DNA of 64,000 bases. It comes from Rhododendron vialii. Taxonomy: Eukaryota > Streptophyta > Magnoliopsida > Ericales > Ericaceae. Below the pieces are notes generated by a model. It was not told the DNA's origin. It saw only the letters and a list, made by a program, of their open reading frames with translations, and did not search any database. The stretch is from the NCBI RefSeq assembly GCF_030253575.1, contig NC_080568.1, positions 31,833,001 to 31,897,000 on the forward strand, written 5' to 3'. A program made the translations under genes and the position numbers. Shown one piece after another: positions 1 through 12,219 of this stretch. The first letter of the stretch is position 1. Every line of letters starts with the position of its first letter.

Positions 1-188
1 AAGTAGAGCGCGAAAATCAGTTTCCTTCCTTTATCTCTGGTTTTCTTTTTTATAAGTGAATGTTCGGACCAACTTGTGTGAATCTCGACTAATTTTAGAA
101 TCTCAAAGTTAACGATCAGGAGAATTCTCCAGTGATCCTAAGAATTGAAGTGTTTGGTTTTTGTAGGATTCAAACATACGACCTCAAG

Positions 189-388
189 GAAGATGAATAT
201 TTTTATTTTCTCAACCAGAAAGCTAGTTTTGATTTGCTTTTTCCATGGACGTCAAGACAAATGAAACACTTAAGCTCCGTTCTCCTCATGGAAGATGAAT
301 ACTTTTATTTTCTCAACCAGAAAGCTAGTTTTGATTTGCTTTTTCCACGGACGTCAAGACAAATGGAACACTTAAGCTCCGTTCTATA
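189..388. repeat. Two-unit 102-bp tandem duplication
   Basis: Units start at 189 and 291 and are nearly identical. The period is 102 bp, a multiple of three, so the duplication keeps an open frame by chance or by past coding. The encoded segment (EDEYFYFLNQKASF) appears twice. I recognise no protein family. Confidence 0.85.
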
Positions 389-600
389 ACACTTTCTTAA
401 AACATAAGTACTTATTTCACATTTTCAAACTCAAAAATAATGTAAATGAAAAATAATTTTTTGATTTTTTTTGCATCGTTCAAAAGATCTCAATGAAATC
501 TTTTAAACAAGATCCATATTGCATATTTTTAGATTTCAATAAGCTCATTATTTTTTAGCTTGCAATTGACTTCTTAAAAAAATAAGTACTTATTAATATT
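375..600. mobile_element. Degraded MITE, same family as 52206-52447
   Basis: The stretch shares long blocks with 52206-52447, including AATAATGTAAATGAAAAATA and GATCTCAATGA. It also has the TAAGTACTTATT motif at both sides. The left edge keeps a CTCCGTTCT relic of the terminal repeat. The right terminus looks eroded, so the boundaries are approximate. Confidence 0.6.
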
Positions 601-1132
601 GCATGTTCTGGCCTAGTGATCAAGACGTGATACTTAGGGATTATCTCCTAAATTTCAAATTTAAAACTTCCAAAGTGCTATCAACTCTTTTGAATTACTG
701 AAAAATTTATCCGATCTTTAACTTCATGACTTCGAGATTAGTCAGAGAATTGGAAGGCGAAGCGGATACTGTATTTACCATATACTACGTGAAATCATTT
801 CACCAACTCACCTACCCATCTAGAAGAGAGACATTGACGGAAGGAGGTTTAAGAACATATTTTAAAACAAATTAAATGGTTTGAATTATCAAAATATGAT
901 CCGAAAATAGGAAGTCTGCATATAAGCAAAATGAGCCTGATTTCTGGTTGACATGTGTGATTCCTCTCTCCCTCACACACAGAGACACACTATTTATGAG
1001 GATTGATACATAACTTTTGGTTCATGAAACCTAAACGATATCCCACCCGCGGCCACCGTAAAAATTGTGTGGGTAGAATAGAACCAGCCCCTAATTTTTA
1101 AAGTGGTGAAAAAGAGTTTGAGATTTCATGTT

Positions 1133-1445
1133 TCAGGTGTCCAAAGACAATGAAGAATTTTTTCAGCAAAAAGGGATGTTGGATGTGAATCCTACGTCAC
1201 ATAATCTTTGAAGTAGTGAGATTCTTCGCTATCGTTCTCCATTCTTGCTTTACGCTACATAATCTTCGAAGTAGTAAGATTCTTCGCTCTCGTTCTCCAT
1301 TCTTACTTTACGCTACCGTTCTCAATCTTTCTTCTCACAAATTTTCTTAATTTGTAGGATGTTTCAAAAGTGAGGCCGGCCTTTAAATTTTCAGTCTCGC
1401 TTTCGTTCACGCTTACACATGCGTATTATGTCACATAGGCTGGAG
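1133..1445. repeat. Dispersed repeat, partner at 31925-32125, with internal 57-bp duplication
   Basis: The segment shares GTGAATCCTACGTCACATAA and the following TTTGAAGTAGTGAGATTCTT with 31925-32125. It also shares a block ending in ACACATGCGTATTATGTC. Inside, about 1200-1315 is a two-unit tandem repeat of roughly 57 bp that is absent from the other copy. The repeat lies downstream of the broken FDM-type gene here but upstream of the intact one at the other site. Confidence 0.75.
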
Positions 1446-2063
1446 CTTGACGATGAATCTTGCAAGTTGTTGTAACATCATCATAAAACACAAGAAATGC
1501 CCCAAATTACAGTCTTGAGCTTGGCGTTTAGAGTCCATCATCAGATCATCACCAACACCAAAATGCGAGTACTTGCTTCAATACCGACCTTTTCTACCTT
1601 CTAACTATTTAAGACTTCCAACCTGAAACATGACTAATTAGTAGTAGTAATTATCTGAAAGAGTAACAACGAAGCTATGATCTTAAAAAGCCCGTAAATA
1701 TACTCGTCATATGACACACAGATGAAATCAACAGAAATATTAATAATTAATTAACTACGTACTTGAATAATAAGCAAAGAGAAATTCGCGCTATCGTCAT
1801 TCTTTTTTCTTTATAACCAGTAATTTCTACAATATTGAGATATCAATTCACAGTAGAGCCATGCATGGCAAGCAACATTAAAAACCAATGCCATAGCAAT
1901 AGTGCGCCAGTGGAAGAAAGTTCGCTAAAGACTACCAAAAAGACACTAAAAGATTCATTTTCTAGAAAGAACCTTTTAATTAGTGTCTTTTTGGTCGTCA
2001 ATAGTGAACTTTTTTCCAATTGGGCTTTATTATTTCGGTTTTGCTAGCACACAAATGTTTCCA

Positions 2064-2160
2064 AACAAATTCGGATATCAATACATATTTCACGGATATT
2101 AATACACTTTCACAAATATCAATACACTTTTTACGGATATCAATACACTTTTTACCTATT
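2064..2160. repeat. Imperfect ~28-bp tandem repeat
   Basis: Four imperfect units carry the core ATATCAATACACTTT followed by ACGGATAT or close variants. No coding potential is seen. Confidence 0.7.
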
Positions 2161-2589
2161 ATCCTCCATCCTAAGGGCAGAGGTTAGCATTTTCCTTATT
2201 ATTTTTATACTTTCCTGATTCCCCTGATGAGTAGTAAAAATTAAACCCAAATCTTGTAAAAATTAAGAGAAAACAACCAAAAGACGGCGCCAAAAAGTCT
2301 GTCAAAAATTAGCCCAAAGGCGGTTATTCCATATATAGCAAAAAAATTATATACACAACATACATTTCTCAAGATTTTTAATAAATCCAACCACTATCTT
2401 ACAAAGAACAAAGCCACTTTGGAACATCCTTGCAAGAGAAAATCTTTGAAAACAAAGGCATCAAATCATTTCAAAGCAAACCAAATTAACAAGGCATCAA
2501 AACCAGAGAGCTTACAAAAAAGAAGAAAGTAATAATAAAACCAAAAATAAGAAACACCAAGATTAAACACTGACCTCAACCTCGTTGCC

Positions 2590-5500
2590 TCCTACGCTTT
2601 GTGAGTGTCTTCAACCTCTTCAAGATATAGGCAATGACTTCCTTCATCGTGGCCTTTCGTTTTTCTTTACTGTTCCACCGCTAGGAGTGTATTCATTAAT
2701 TCATCTCTTTCATGGCAGTAACCACTGCCTCATATATCTCAACTCCCCACTCCTCCTTTAGATTTTTCAGCAATTCATCGTCTTCTTTGGTCAGTAACTG
2801 CATTATACGTGATCATATAAAAACCTTTAAGCTTTTGACAGTACTTTGATAGTTGGAAACGCAGAAGAGACGAACGAATTGGATTCTAGCTCGTTCAATC
2901 TTCAAGCTCCAGCAAAATACAAGTTTCAACGAAAACCGTGCAGATTTCCAATTATGACGAGCATATAAACTATAAACAGATACAGAAATTTGTGAGTTCA
3001 GCCTAGAACCTATATTTTCCCTTTCAACGAAGTCAAGTCATGCTAAGATAATGCCAGAACAGCTTGCATGATTTTCGGTCATCAACTAACCACCATTCAC
3101 CATAAGATGAAGAAAAAAATGACCTCTAGGAACATAAAAACACTGACAAAATGAGACGCCACGAGCCAGAGCATGAATGCACGGGGGTGATAAAGTAAAT
3201 TCAAAAGGCATACCTGACGGTTTCCCCCCTCAAGCATTACAATTTTAAATGGGTGCCAATCTGGATTATTCATCCTCTCTTGCCACAAGGAGCATAGTTC
3301 AAAGGCCTTGACTTCTGCTTCTGAAGGTTTGAATCTCGCTTTGCATGCACTCTGGAAGGGCTTCGTATCAATTTCTCCCATTCTCTTTAATCCAATCTCA
3401 GTGCGACCGCTCAACATATCGCTCAAACCATGAACATAAAAGGGAATTATTGAAAATAAAGAGCATGATACATGAATTCTCAGCACCGTGAGGAAATACA
3501 GCTGCACACAAGCATTAATTAAGTGGGCTTCATATCTTACGGTGTGGCTTACAGAGGGGTACTATTTTACCAGGAGGGAATATAGATAACACAATCAATA
3601 GTTTGTTGACATTTTCAACATCGAATTTAACCAACTAGTTCGTATCTTTTTCTCAAAAGCTGAGCATGTCACCTCATTTTGTCATAACCTGCATGAAAAG
3701 TATGACAACATCGTGGTCGTTTAAGTTCATTAGTTCATGGCCCAGCTCACCTGATGATGGCAGTGATGTTACGCATTTACATGAAAAAGATATTGCTAAA
3801 ATTTTATCATGTCTAAGTGCTCATACAAACAGTCTCGCAAAACAGTTAAATGACATGGCCTCAAAGAACAAAAAGGCAGGAACATGAGAGGAATCATACC
3901 GTAATCAATTCTTTAAGAGCTTCTTGTAGCTCGTCATTACTTTGGCGCTCTTTGACAGTAAGTGTTTTATTTAGGTCTTCCAAACTATCCATCCCCTCAA
4001 CCTTTTGTTCCAATTCCTCATTCATCTCTTTTATCTTTTTCTGAACAACGTCGTCATCTTTGAGATGCTTCAATACCTCCAGTTTTCCTTTAAGCTCTAC
4101 AATTTCCATCTCCAGTTTCTGTTTAGCATCTAGCTTTCTTTCCAACAGAAGTATCTTGTTTAAAGCCTCTTGTTTCTCCTCTGCAGATTCAAAATAACAT
4201 TCATTGAAAGTAGAAACTTATAGGAAAAGAATATTTACAAGTATAAAATACAGTATCTATCCAAGGTACAACACCAGGTAGCGCACACCTCTTGCTCTTC
4301 AACGAGCCTTGAGACATTCTCATTGGCTTTTCTCTGCTCTGTGGATATGCCATTTCCAGTGAATTGTTTCTAGTTGCATTCTAAATAGCTCAACAAAAGA
4401 TAATTTGCTAAAATCAGCTACAAGCATGAAAAAGTTATGAAAAAAGAAAAAGCAGTAGCAATTTACAAGCATGAGAAATCATCGTGATAGTGCTATAGCT
4501 TTTGTGACATGTGCTTCAATATATATCACTTTTTCCTTCTCCTCATCAAGTTTCTGTCTCTCACGTTCAGTTAATGCTTCACGTTTGTTCAGTTGTTTGC
4601 TCCTAGAATCAAGTTCCTTTCTCTTGACCTCCAACTCATGATTTAGCGTCTCTTGTTCATCTAAAATTCTGCGAATGTTCTCCAAGCTAGACGCTGCATC
4701 TTCCTTGATTCTGAGACAGAGAACAAATATTTATACATTATGAGCTCCTAAAATGCATGCAGTGAAAAAAACTAATATCCGTCAATTTTTTTAGCCCCGT
4801 ACGTCCATAACTGTACACACAACTCAAAGGCCCCAAAAATGATCCATTATATATACCCAGAAACAGTGATATCCAACAATTAGGAACAGATTACCAAGCT
4901 ATGCATTTGGTGTGGATCCATCAAGTGGTGATAATCTAGACACGTGGGTTTGATCGCCATAGCCTCGTTGCAGTATCATGAGTGAACAGAAATTCAGAAG
5001 ACTATGTGCAAGATCAAATACTATCATTCCTGTCTCGTTCTATGCTATTCTGTCTTCTTTGTTTGGAATTTTGTATGTCTTCCCATTTTTTTTATAGTGG
5101 TGGAAATCCAAAAACTACAAAGGGGACATAAATATTGACGCCCGAAAACCCTTTGTTGGCCAGAATAAAGTCAACAAGCATAATATTCATGATCATACAA
5201 ATGTAAAAGTTGAAGATAAAGAAGTTAACACAGGCATATACAAGAGAAGGAAAGGGAACCTTCACAAAAGGCCAGGTGTAGCATATCTTTCTCCTCAAGC
5301 ATCCGGCTCAAAGACATTGTCTTCTCATTGTATTTGAACTGCAACTCATTCAAATTTTGATTTTTTAAATCGATCTCAGTTGCTAGGTTAGCTACAATTT
5401 TGTTTCGGTCTTGAGTAGCTTCTGGACAAGGTTAAAGATTGTCTTCAACTCTCTTTTCTTACGAAGGTACCCTCCAACAGCCCCTTTTGAATTGTAATCA

Positions 5501-6164
5501 TCTGCACGAGCAAACCATCCGTAAATATTTAAACCGGGCGAAGTTCTTTCTGAGCTGTCCAATCCTTTTTACCGTGATGATTAGTTTCAAATGACTTCTC
5601 AAATAGCATGGCGTTTTTAAAACCAGTCCAGTCATAATCGAATCTCACAACAGCTTGGCCAGTTTGATTCTGGTCATCATATAAAATCTCAACTTCCGAA
5701 GGTTTGTGTTTACTGAACTTCTTCAACCAATATTCACTGCTACCCAATTCTTTTCCATTTCCGGGTTCATCAATAATGTTTGTGACAATCCCTGTCCAAG
5801 GCCAGCAGTATAGATCATTTTGCTCCGACTTCTCAGACGCTGGAGCAACTTCAATCACTTTTGGCGGTAGCTGCTCCGCCTCGTTTGCTAGGTCATTCTC
5901 CAAGTACGTTGCCAACGCAAGGTGATTCGCCTTTTGTTTTGCACTTCTGTTGGCCGAACCTTTGCTAACTCCAGAAGCATGCTGAAGAAGGTCCTTGTAC
6001 TTGAACTCTTGCTTCTTCTTTCCTGCACAAAACGGGCACCTAAGTGTACCGTTGACATTCTTCACCTTATACTTCCCCGTCCTAAATTCCTCATACGGCT
6101 TCTCTTTGTACTCGTTGATCTCCGAGTCACTGAGATCTGACTCTTCATCTGAAATGCTGTCCAT
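2590..6164 (-). pseudogene. Decayed FDM/IDN2-type XS-XH gene
   Basis: This is a full-length relative of the intact gene at 27131-30516, exon for exon. The zf-XS finger (LRCPFCAGKKK), XS domain, coiled coil and XH domain can all be read, but not in one frame. Compared with the intact copy, about 2 bases are added at ~5540 inside the XS domain, which ends the first-exon frame at 5529. One base is lost near 5418 and one at the start of the fourth coding exon near 4173. The acceptor AG before the XH exon is gone at ~3431 (CAG has become CAT). The last exon has a deletion and a 4-base insertion around 2685-2705. The AG of the 5'-leader intron just before the ATG is also missing. Several independent lesions make a functional product unlikely. 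It may still be transcribed. Confidence 0.88.
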
Positions 6165-6710
6165 CACGCCATAAATGGATTTTAGGAACTTACAAAATAT
6201 TAATGCGAAAACTAAGACGAAGTATTGAAAGATCAATAGAACTTTGACACGGGCACAGAGAGGTTACATGTCGCGACGAAAGGTATTTCGTCCTTAGGTA
6301 AGAATATAATGAAGGAAGAGCAAAATAATTTATTGAAGGGGAATAATACCTATTGATACAGTGTCCATCACATTCTGTCTAGAGAAAAATTCTGAGGGTC
6401 AGAAAAATTTAAATGATGGATCCACTGTAAACAACAGAGTAAATGTTCAGCCAAGCCTAAAGAATCATCAGGAAAATTCTTGCGAACATGAACCTCAGCG
6501 AAGACAGGAATGGCAACGTACAGCATATGAAATAAACCGTTAGTGCATCACGAAGATAGGAGCGATAAAAACTAAATTGCCAATAAATTGCACATTACAC
6601 ATTCTTTACTCAGTCTAATGAGAAATAATAATAATTCCATTCTCTAATCACAACTACTCACAAGACCTTGAATAGCAAAAACATGGATATGTCATGCAAG
6701 AAGGGAATTG

Positions 6711-6817
6711 ATATGCGCTCCCTTTTTTGATACAGGCACTCCACTTTCAACGTGTAGTTACTAGCAACTTCATAAACAAAGTGGAGCGCCTGCATCAAAA
6801 AAAGGGAACGCGAATAT
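6711..6817. mobile_element. Short foldback MITE
   Basis: Two arms of about 38 bp pair across a short loop. The left arm reads GCGCTCCCTTTTTTGATAC and the right arm is its near reverse complement, with AAAGTGGAGCGCCTG at the inner end. The family is not assigned. Confidence 0.75.
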
Positions 6818-7430
6818 CAAATTTAGAGGTGGTTGGCCTAATCTAATAACAAAAGGAAACACACAATATATAGGGGTGGTTGGCCTAACTTTATTATTGG
6901 ATTATTCTTTCGTCGTTGTTCAGAAAATGTTAGGTTTGTGTCAAATTTTTAGAAGTTATTGATTTTATCTCAACGAGATGACTCATAAAATTACAAATTC
7001 GTTTTCAAAGATTAATAAATTCGAGTTGCGGGTTCCAGTCGCAAAAACATCCTCTTTGCTTGCAGGGGTAAGGCTGCGTACATCAACCATTCCCCAGACC
7101 CGGCAATAGCGGGAGCCTCATGCGCTGGGTTTGCCAAAGCCGATATGACTTAGACATTACACGTGCCAAACCCTTCAAAACTCATTACATTCGACCTTTG
7201 GAGGCTGCAATCTAGCAAGCGAACTAGACAGAAAACAAAAGAAAGTGAATCCTACGAGAAACAAAATCTTCAACAGAACCAAGTAGAGGAAATTGTAACG
7301 TATAAAGGGTTTTTGTTTCCTCTTTCTGAAAGAATATACTTAAAATAAGGCCCCTTTGGCCTAACTTTTTCACTTAATTCTTACTACTAGATTAGGGTCA
7401 AATTATATATCAAACCGTTGGTCCCAATAA

Positions 7431-7551
7431 GAGAAGAATTGAAAAATATAAAAGTTCATACAAGACGACAACATAAACCCAAAAGTCGGTCTACATAGAA
7501 TAGACGGAATTTTGGGTTTATATTTTTTATATTTTTTCAATTACTCTCGTC
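7431..7551. mobile_element. Foldback MITE-like element
   Basis: The outer arms carry GAATTGAAAAATATAAAA against TATATTTTTTCAATTACTC. The inner arms carry ATAAACCCAAAA against TTTTGGGTTTAT. No clear target-site duplication is seen. Confidence 0.6.
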
Positions 7552-9214
7552 TAAACAAACGAAGGTAAAAATTTTACTCAAATCTTGTAAGAACTAACAA
7601 TCCATTTGGATGGAGTGATTTCATAAGGAAAGAAAGGAAAATGTGGTTTCTTAAAAAATTACTCATTTTTGAACATTTTGATGAGAAATGAAGAGAACAA
7701 TATAAAAAAGAAATGTTTTAATTGGCCCTTCCCCTTCTCACTCAATCTTACCAAAAATGGTGAGATTTGGAGAGAAAGGACTTCCCATTCTTTTCTCCCC
7801 CTTTCTCGTCACCATCCAAAGGGGGTGTATCAGAACAAAAGGACTGCGCCAAAAAATCCGGGAAAGATTAGGCCAAGGTGCCCCTAGTTTTGTTATGGGT
7901 TTTATCCATTGGATTAAATAGAAACTTTGTAGATACGTAAGGAGTTTTATTCCAACTTCAAAAGACAACATTTCACTGGAGTATTTTGTAGTAGCCATTT
8001 TGTGGGGAATTCATCTTTAACCCAAGGAATTTCTGGAGAGGGAGAGGGCCGGGAGAGGCAGAGAAATACACATACCAGCGGAAAGAGAGAAAACTAAACC
8101 GACTGCAGAGAGAGAGAGAGAGAGAGGAGGAGGAGGAGGAGGAGAAGAGTTTGCTAATGCAAATTTCTTGCCTCGGTTAGCACAATGGAACGGTGAATGA
8201 ACCAAAGGTGGTAAGTGAAAGTTTGGTCCCTGAAACTGAAAGAGTTCTCCGTACTTCAAATAGATTTAGGGGGATCTAGTTTATATAGGCAGCTTGTGGA
8301 TGTTCTCCGCACACAGTTTTATCAATTAACGGTCTAAATTCAAATCATAATATACAATTCCACTAATTTAGTAAATTACAAAATATGGATGATTTTTCGA
8401 GATGTTTGAATAGTAATTTTGAACATCTGTATTGAGACAGAGGTAGTATTAATTATTTGTGCAATTGTCAATTGTTTTCTACCACTGTTGCGTAAAAGCG
8501 AAACAACGAAAACTTTGGAAATGAAGAGTGGAAAATGAAGATCATACAAAATGTGGGAAATAAATTGTCTCTGGTGGTAGTTCAATTATTAGTTATAGCA
8601 CTTTAACCCCCTAGTGTGTTGTGATGGATAACTCTCATATCCTATTTAAGTGAACCATGCATTTTGAATTAACAAAATGTTGTAACCTATGTATATTCTC
8701 CTACTACGTGTAAAAAATCATTTTAAATTAAAGCAACATTTAATCAGCAATGTAACTCTTATAAGATAGTACTCCATATCAAATCTCAATATGCTATAAT
8801 GTCCAAAGCAATAAAACATAGTTATATATACTATCATATTAGTAGCATTTTATTTGGAATTTAGAACATTTTCTAGACAGGACAAATTGTTCCATAGAAT
8901 TAAAAACTTGTACATGGCATTGGTCCCCACTAAAGTCTCCTCTCTCGTTTCTTCATTTGAAACCAACAACAGCTTTTTGACCCTAAAACTATACAGTTAA
9001 TTTAGAAAATCCCCATTACTAATTAAAATTGATTTTCCCCTTAATCTCACGCAGTTTTATGCATATTTCTAACATATCCCCTCCCCATCCTTGAGAACTA
9101 GTACTGTGTGGCTAGCTATCTAGCTTCTATAGCTAATCTTTACAGCCTCGGTGCCTGTTTCAAAGAAACTTCTAGTAGAGAAGATAATGATGCCTAGAAA
9201 ATCTAAATACAGCA

Positions 9215-10293
9215 TCATGCGTAGTTGCTAAAGAAGGAACGAAAATAACATGCTCCATGTATACCTTTTTTTGGAGAAGAGTAGATGTAGTTGTTGTCCC
9301 CATTGCAATTAGTTGATTCTCTTCTTGGGCATGAAATAAACTTGCGCTTTGGCTTTTGTGGTGTCGTTGGGTTGACACAAAATCGTATTTCTTCGACTAC
9401 AGGACCCTGAACCCTATTGAGGCATGCTAGATGTGGCACATAACCCGTCTCCCTTTCAATGGCCCACTTCATGACTTGTGGAGTCAATGTCTTGTAACTC
9501 GGCCTTATTCCTGATCAAACATACACATAAATGATCATACATCAATAAATTAAGGATAGTTAAAAAGTTGTGTATGTGGTAGTAATGAATGGAAAGATTG
9601 TTGGATACTCTTTTCCGTGGTAGTAATTGAAGATTGTTAGAATGGTTCGGACATGCACTAAATGCCACAAGTGAGTATACGTACTTTTTCTATATCTATC
9701 ATTAAAAATTCAAATAGCTAGAGTATTGGCTGCAATGATATATATTGAGAATAACACCTCCAGCTAGCAACATATTGAAAATGTGTGCATAAAAGCAAGT
9801 ACTCGGGAAATAAATTTTCAAATTAAGCTTGGAACTGCAAAAAATAAGCGGGATAACAAAAACAATACTTATGATAAAAAAAATTCCACAAATTATTGCC
9901 GTAGAACTACACACTTAGTATTTGGAAACAGGGTATCATCAACAAGGTATCATTAATGTAGACAAATACTCCATTTAATTTCCCGACAAAATCAATAAAG
10001 CAACAAGAAAATAAAGACTATTTGTGATAAGAAAACAAAGAATAAATTTTGATGAGGTTCCTAAATGTGCAAGTGCATCGAGGAAATTTATCTAGATTTT
10101 GAGATTAACAGCCGCTCTGAAGTATGGTTGAGGATCCATGTTTGTGCATATTTCGTGCATGTTCCGTGCATATTTCGTGCTTGGCCCACTGATCCTTCCA
10201 AAATCGAGAATCCAATTGGTATTGGCCTCTCTCAGTGTTAATACAAGTGAGGCTTGACCAATGACTAGAAAGCCAACCCCTCACAACTTCCAT
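9215..10293 (-). pseudogene. RNase T2-family pseudogene, copy A
   Basis: Three exon-like blocks fit the RNase T2 fold, the family that includes S-RNases and S-like RNases. The block at 10105-10293 holds the second active-site region, with HWSSLTC and a FWKDQWAKHE stretch. The block at 9758-9834 carries the YF...FNMLLAG segment between good splice signals. The block at 9215-9510 carries the C-terminal part, with GIRPSYK, a TGYVPHLAC segment and a final ISCPR. The 9758 donor and 9510 acceptor share phase and join as ...LAGGIRPS. No exon with the first active-site motif (HGLWP type) is found upstream, because the tandem partner begins there. The copy is 5'-truncated and broken. Family is confident; subclass is not. 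Confidence 0.75.
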
Positions 10294-10704
10294 CTACAAA
10301 AATGACGTTCAACCATTGAACACAAATTAACACACACACAAAAAAGATTAAACGGTACCAAGAACAAGGTTACGACTTAAAAAAAGAATGGTTAATTAAT
10401 AAATTATTACATCGGCCCCCATTAAAGTCTCCTGTCTCGTTTCTTCATTTGAAACCAACAATAGCTTTTTGACCCTAAAATTATACAGTTAATTTAGAAA
10501 ATCCCCACTACTAATTAAAATTGATTTTTCCCTTAATCTTACACAATTTTATGCATATTTCTAACATATCCCCTCCCCATCCTTGAGAACTAGTACTGCG
10601 TGGCTAGCTATCTAGCTCCTATAGCTAATCTTTACAACCTCGGTGCCTATATCAAAGAAACTTCTATTAGAGAAGATAATGATGCCTAGAAAACCTAAAT
10701 ATCA

Positions 10705-11769
10705 TGTGTAGTTGCTAGAGAAGGAACGAAAATAACATGCTCCATGTATACCTTTTTCTGGAGAAAAGTAGATGTAGTTGTTGTCGTTATTGCAATTAGC
10801 TGATTCTCTTCTTGGGCATGAAATAAACTTGTGCTTTGGCTTTTGAGGTGTTGTTAGGTTGACATAAAATTGTATTTCTTCGACTACAGGACACTAACCC
10901 CTATTGAGGCATGCTAGATATGGCACATAACCCGTCTCCCTTTCAATGGCCCATTTCATGGCTTGTGGAGTCAATGTCTTGTAACTCGGCCTTATTCCTG
11001 ATCAAACATACACATGAATGATCATACATCAATAAATTAAGGATAGTTAAAAAATTGCATACGTGGTAGTAATGAATGGAAGATTGTTGGATACTCTTTT
11101 CCGTGGTAGTAATTGAAGATTGTTGGAATGGTTTGGACATGCACTAAATGCCACAAGTGAGTATACATACTTTTTCTGTATCATCATTAAAAATTCAAAT
11201 AGCTAGAGTATTGGTTGCAATGATATATATTGAGAATAACACCTCCAACTAGCAACATATTGAAAGTGTGTGCATATAAGCAAGTAATCGGGAAATAAAT
11301 CTCCAAATTAAGCTTGGAACCGCAAAAAATAAGCGGGACGACAAAAACAATACTTATGATAAAAAAATTCCACGAATTATTGATGTAGAACTACACACCT
11401 AGTATTTGGAAACAAGGGTATCATCAACAAGGCATCATTAATGTAGACAAATACTCCATTTAATTACTCGACGAAGTCAATAAACAACAAGAAAATAAAG
11501 AAGACTATTTGTGATAAGAAAACAAATAATAAATTTTGATGAGGTTCCTGAATGTGCAAGTGCATCGAGGAAATTTATCTAGATTTTGAGATTAACAGCC
11601 GCTCTGAAGTATGGTTGACGATCTATATTTGTGCATATTTCGTGCATGTTCCGTGCTTGGCTGACTAATCCTTCCAAAATCGAGAATCCAATTGGTATTG
11701 GCCTTTCTTAGTGCTAATACAAGTGAGGCTTGGCCAATAACTAGAAAGCCAACCCCTCACAGCCTCCAT
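10705..11769 (-). pseudogene. RNase T2-family pseudogene, copy B
   Basis: Tandem sister of the relic at 9215-10293, with the same three blocks. It keeps the canonical family words YWPSLTC and AKHGTC around the second active-site region, which fix the family assignment better than copy A does. It also lacks a first-motif exon upstream and is interrupted in several places, so it is a fossil. Each copy has its own damage, so decay continued after the duplication. Both lie on the minus strand in direct orientation. Confidence 0.75.
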
Positions 11770-11879
11770 CTACAAAAATGACATTCAACCACTGAACACA
11801 AATTAACAAAAAAAAGAATAATAATTAAACGGTACCAAAACAAGGTTACAACTTAAAAAAAGAAGGGTTAGCACTTTCG

Positions 11880-12060
11880 TTAAGCAAATGAGTTGAGTAG
11901 AGCTCGGCTAGCTCTTTCGACAAAACCTCGGCTCATTAAGAGAGACTTGACTTGATTAAAGAGGCTCATTAAGTAAATGACTAAGCTCGCGGCTCGTTAA
12001 AGGCTCAACTTGATAAGGTTCAAGCCGAGCTCGGCTCGTTTACGGCAGCTAGAGCTAGGA
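11880..12060. mobile_element. Partial 'GCTCGGCTCG' hAT-like MITE
   Basis: Shares repeated GCTCGGCT, GGCTCATTAAG and GAGCTCGGCTCGTTTAC words with the complete element at 62335-62603. One end is near 12045; the other is eroded. Confidence 0.55.
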
Positions 12061-12165
12061 TGGGTCTATCTAGCCACATGATGAACTACTCGGTCACTGA
12101 AATGATGAAGCACAAATGACATTTTTCCCTTGACCCGCAAGCAAATCGATCAATCTGCTCCTTTT

Positions 12166-12166
<1 letters not shown>

Positions 12167-12217
<51 letters not shown>
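12167..12217. repeat. (CT)n microsatellite
   Basis: About 25 uninterrupted CT dinucleotides. The open frame running through it is low-complexity and not a gene. Confidence 0.95.

Positions 12218-12219
<2 letters not shown>

Larger units (their letters stand above)
1..1130. other. Gene-free repeat-rich stretch
   Basis: No coding region is supported. The open frame at 132-389 has no ATG at its start and is explained by a tandem duplication at 189-388. The part at about 375-600 resembles a MITE found again at 52206-52447. The remainder is AT-rich with no recognisable gene, RNA or promoter. Confidence 0.6.
6165..8920. other. Intergenic stretch with two foldback elements and a GA-rich patch
   Basis: No gene is supported. 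Foldback elements lie at 6711-6817 and 7431-7551. A GA/GGA-rich patch at 8108-8145 resembles plant 5'-leader DNA, but no reading frame beside it looks like a known protein. Confidence 0.55.
8921..11870. repeat. 1.49-kb tandem duplication carrying RNase T2 relics
   Basis: Unit 1 (about 8921-10392) and unit 2 (about 10412-11870) align over nearly their whole length with a period near 1492 bp. Differences are mostly single bases and small indels. Each unit holds the same three minus-strand exon-like blocks of an RNase T2-type gene and starts with the same CTAAAGTCTCC-type block. A partial 'GCTCGGCTCG' element follows unit 2. Confidence 0.9.

Noticed and set aside
132-389. Open frame with an internal protein repeat
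   Set aside because: It begins at a GTG, has no splice context or family match, and the repeat is explained by a 102-bp DNA duplication.
8017-8259. Pro/Ser/Leu-rich frame on the minus strand
   Set aside because: Driven by a GA/GGA-rich patch; no similarity and no neighbouring exons. It may be leader DNA of an unseen transcript.
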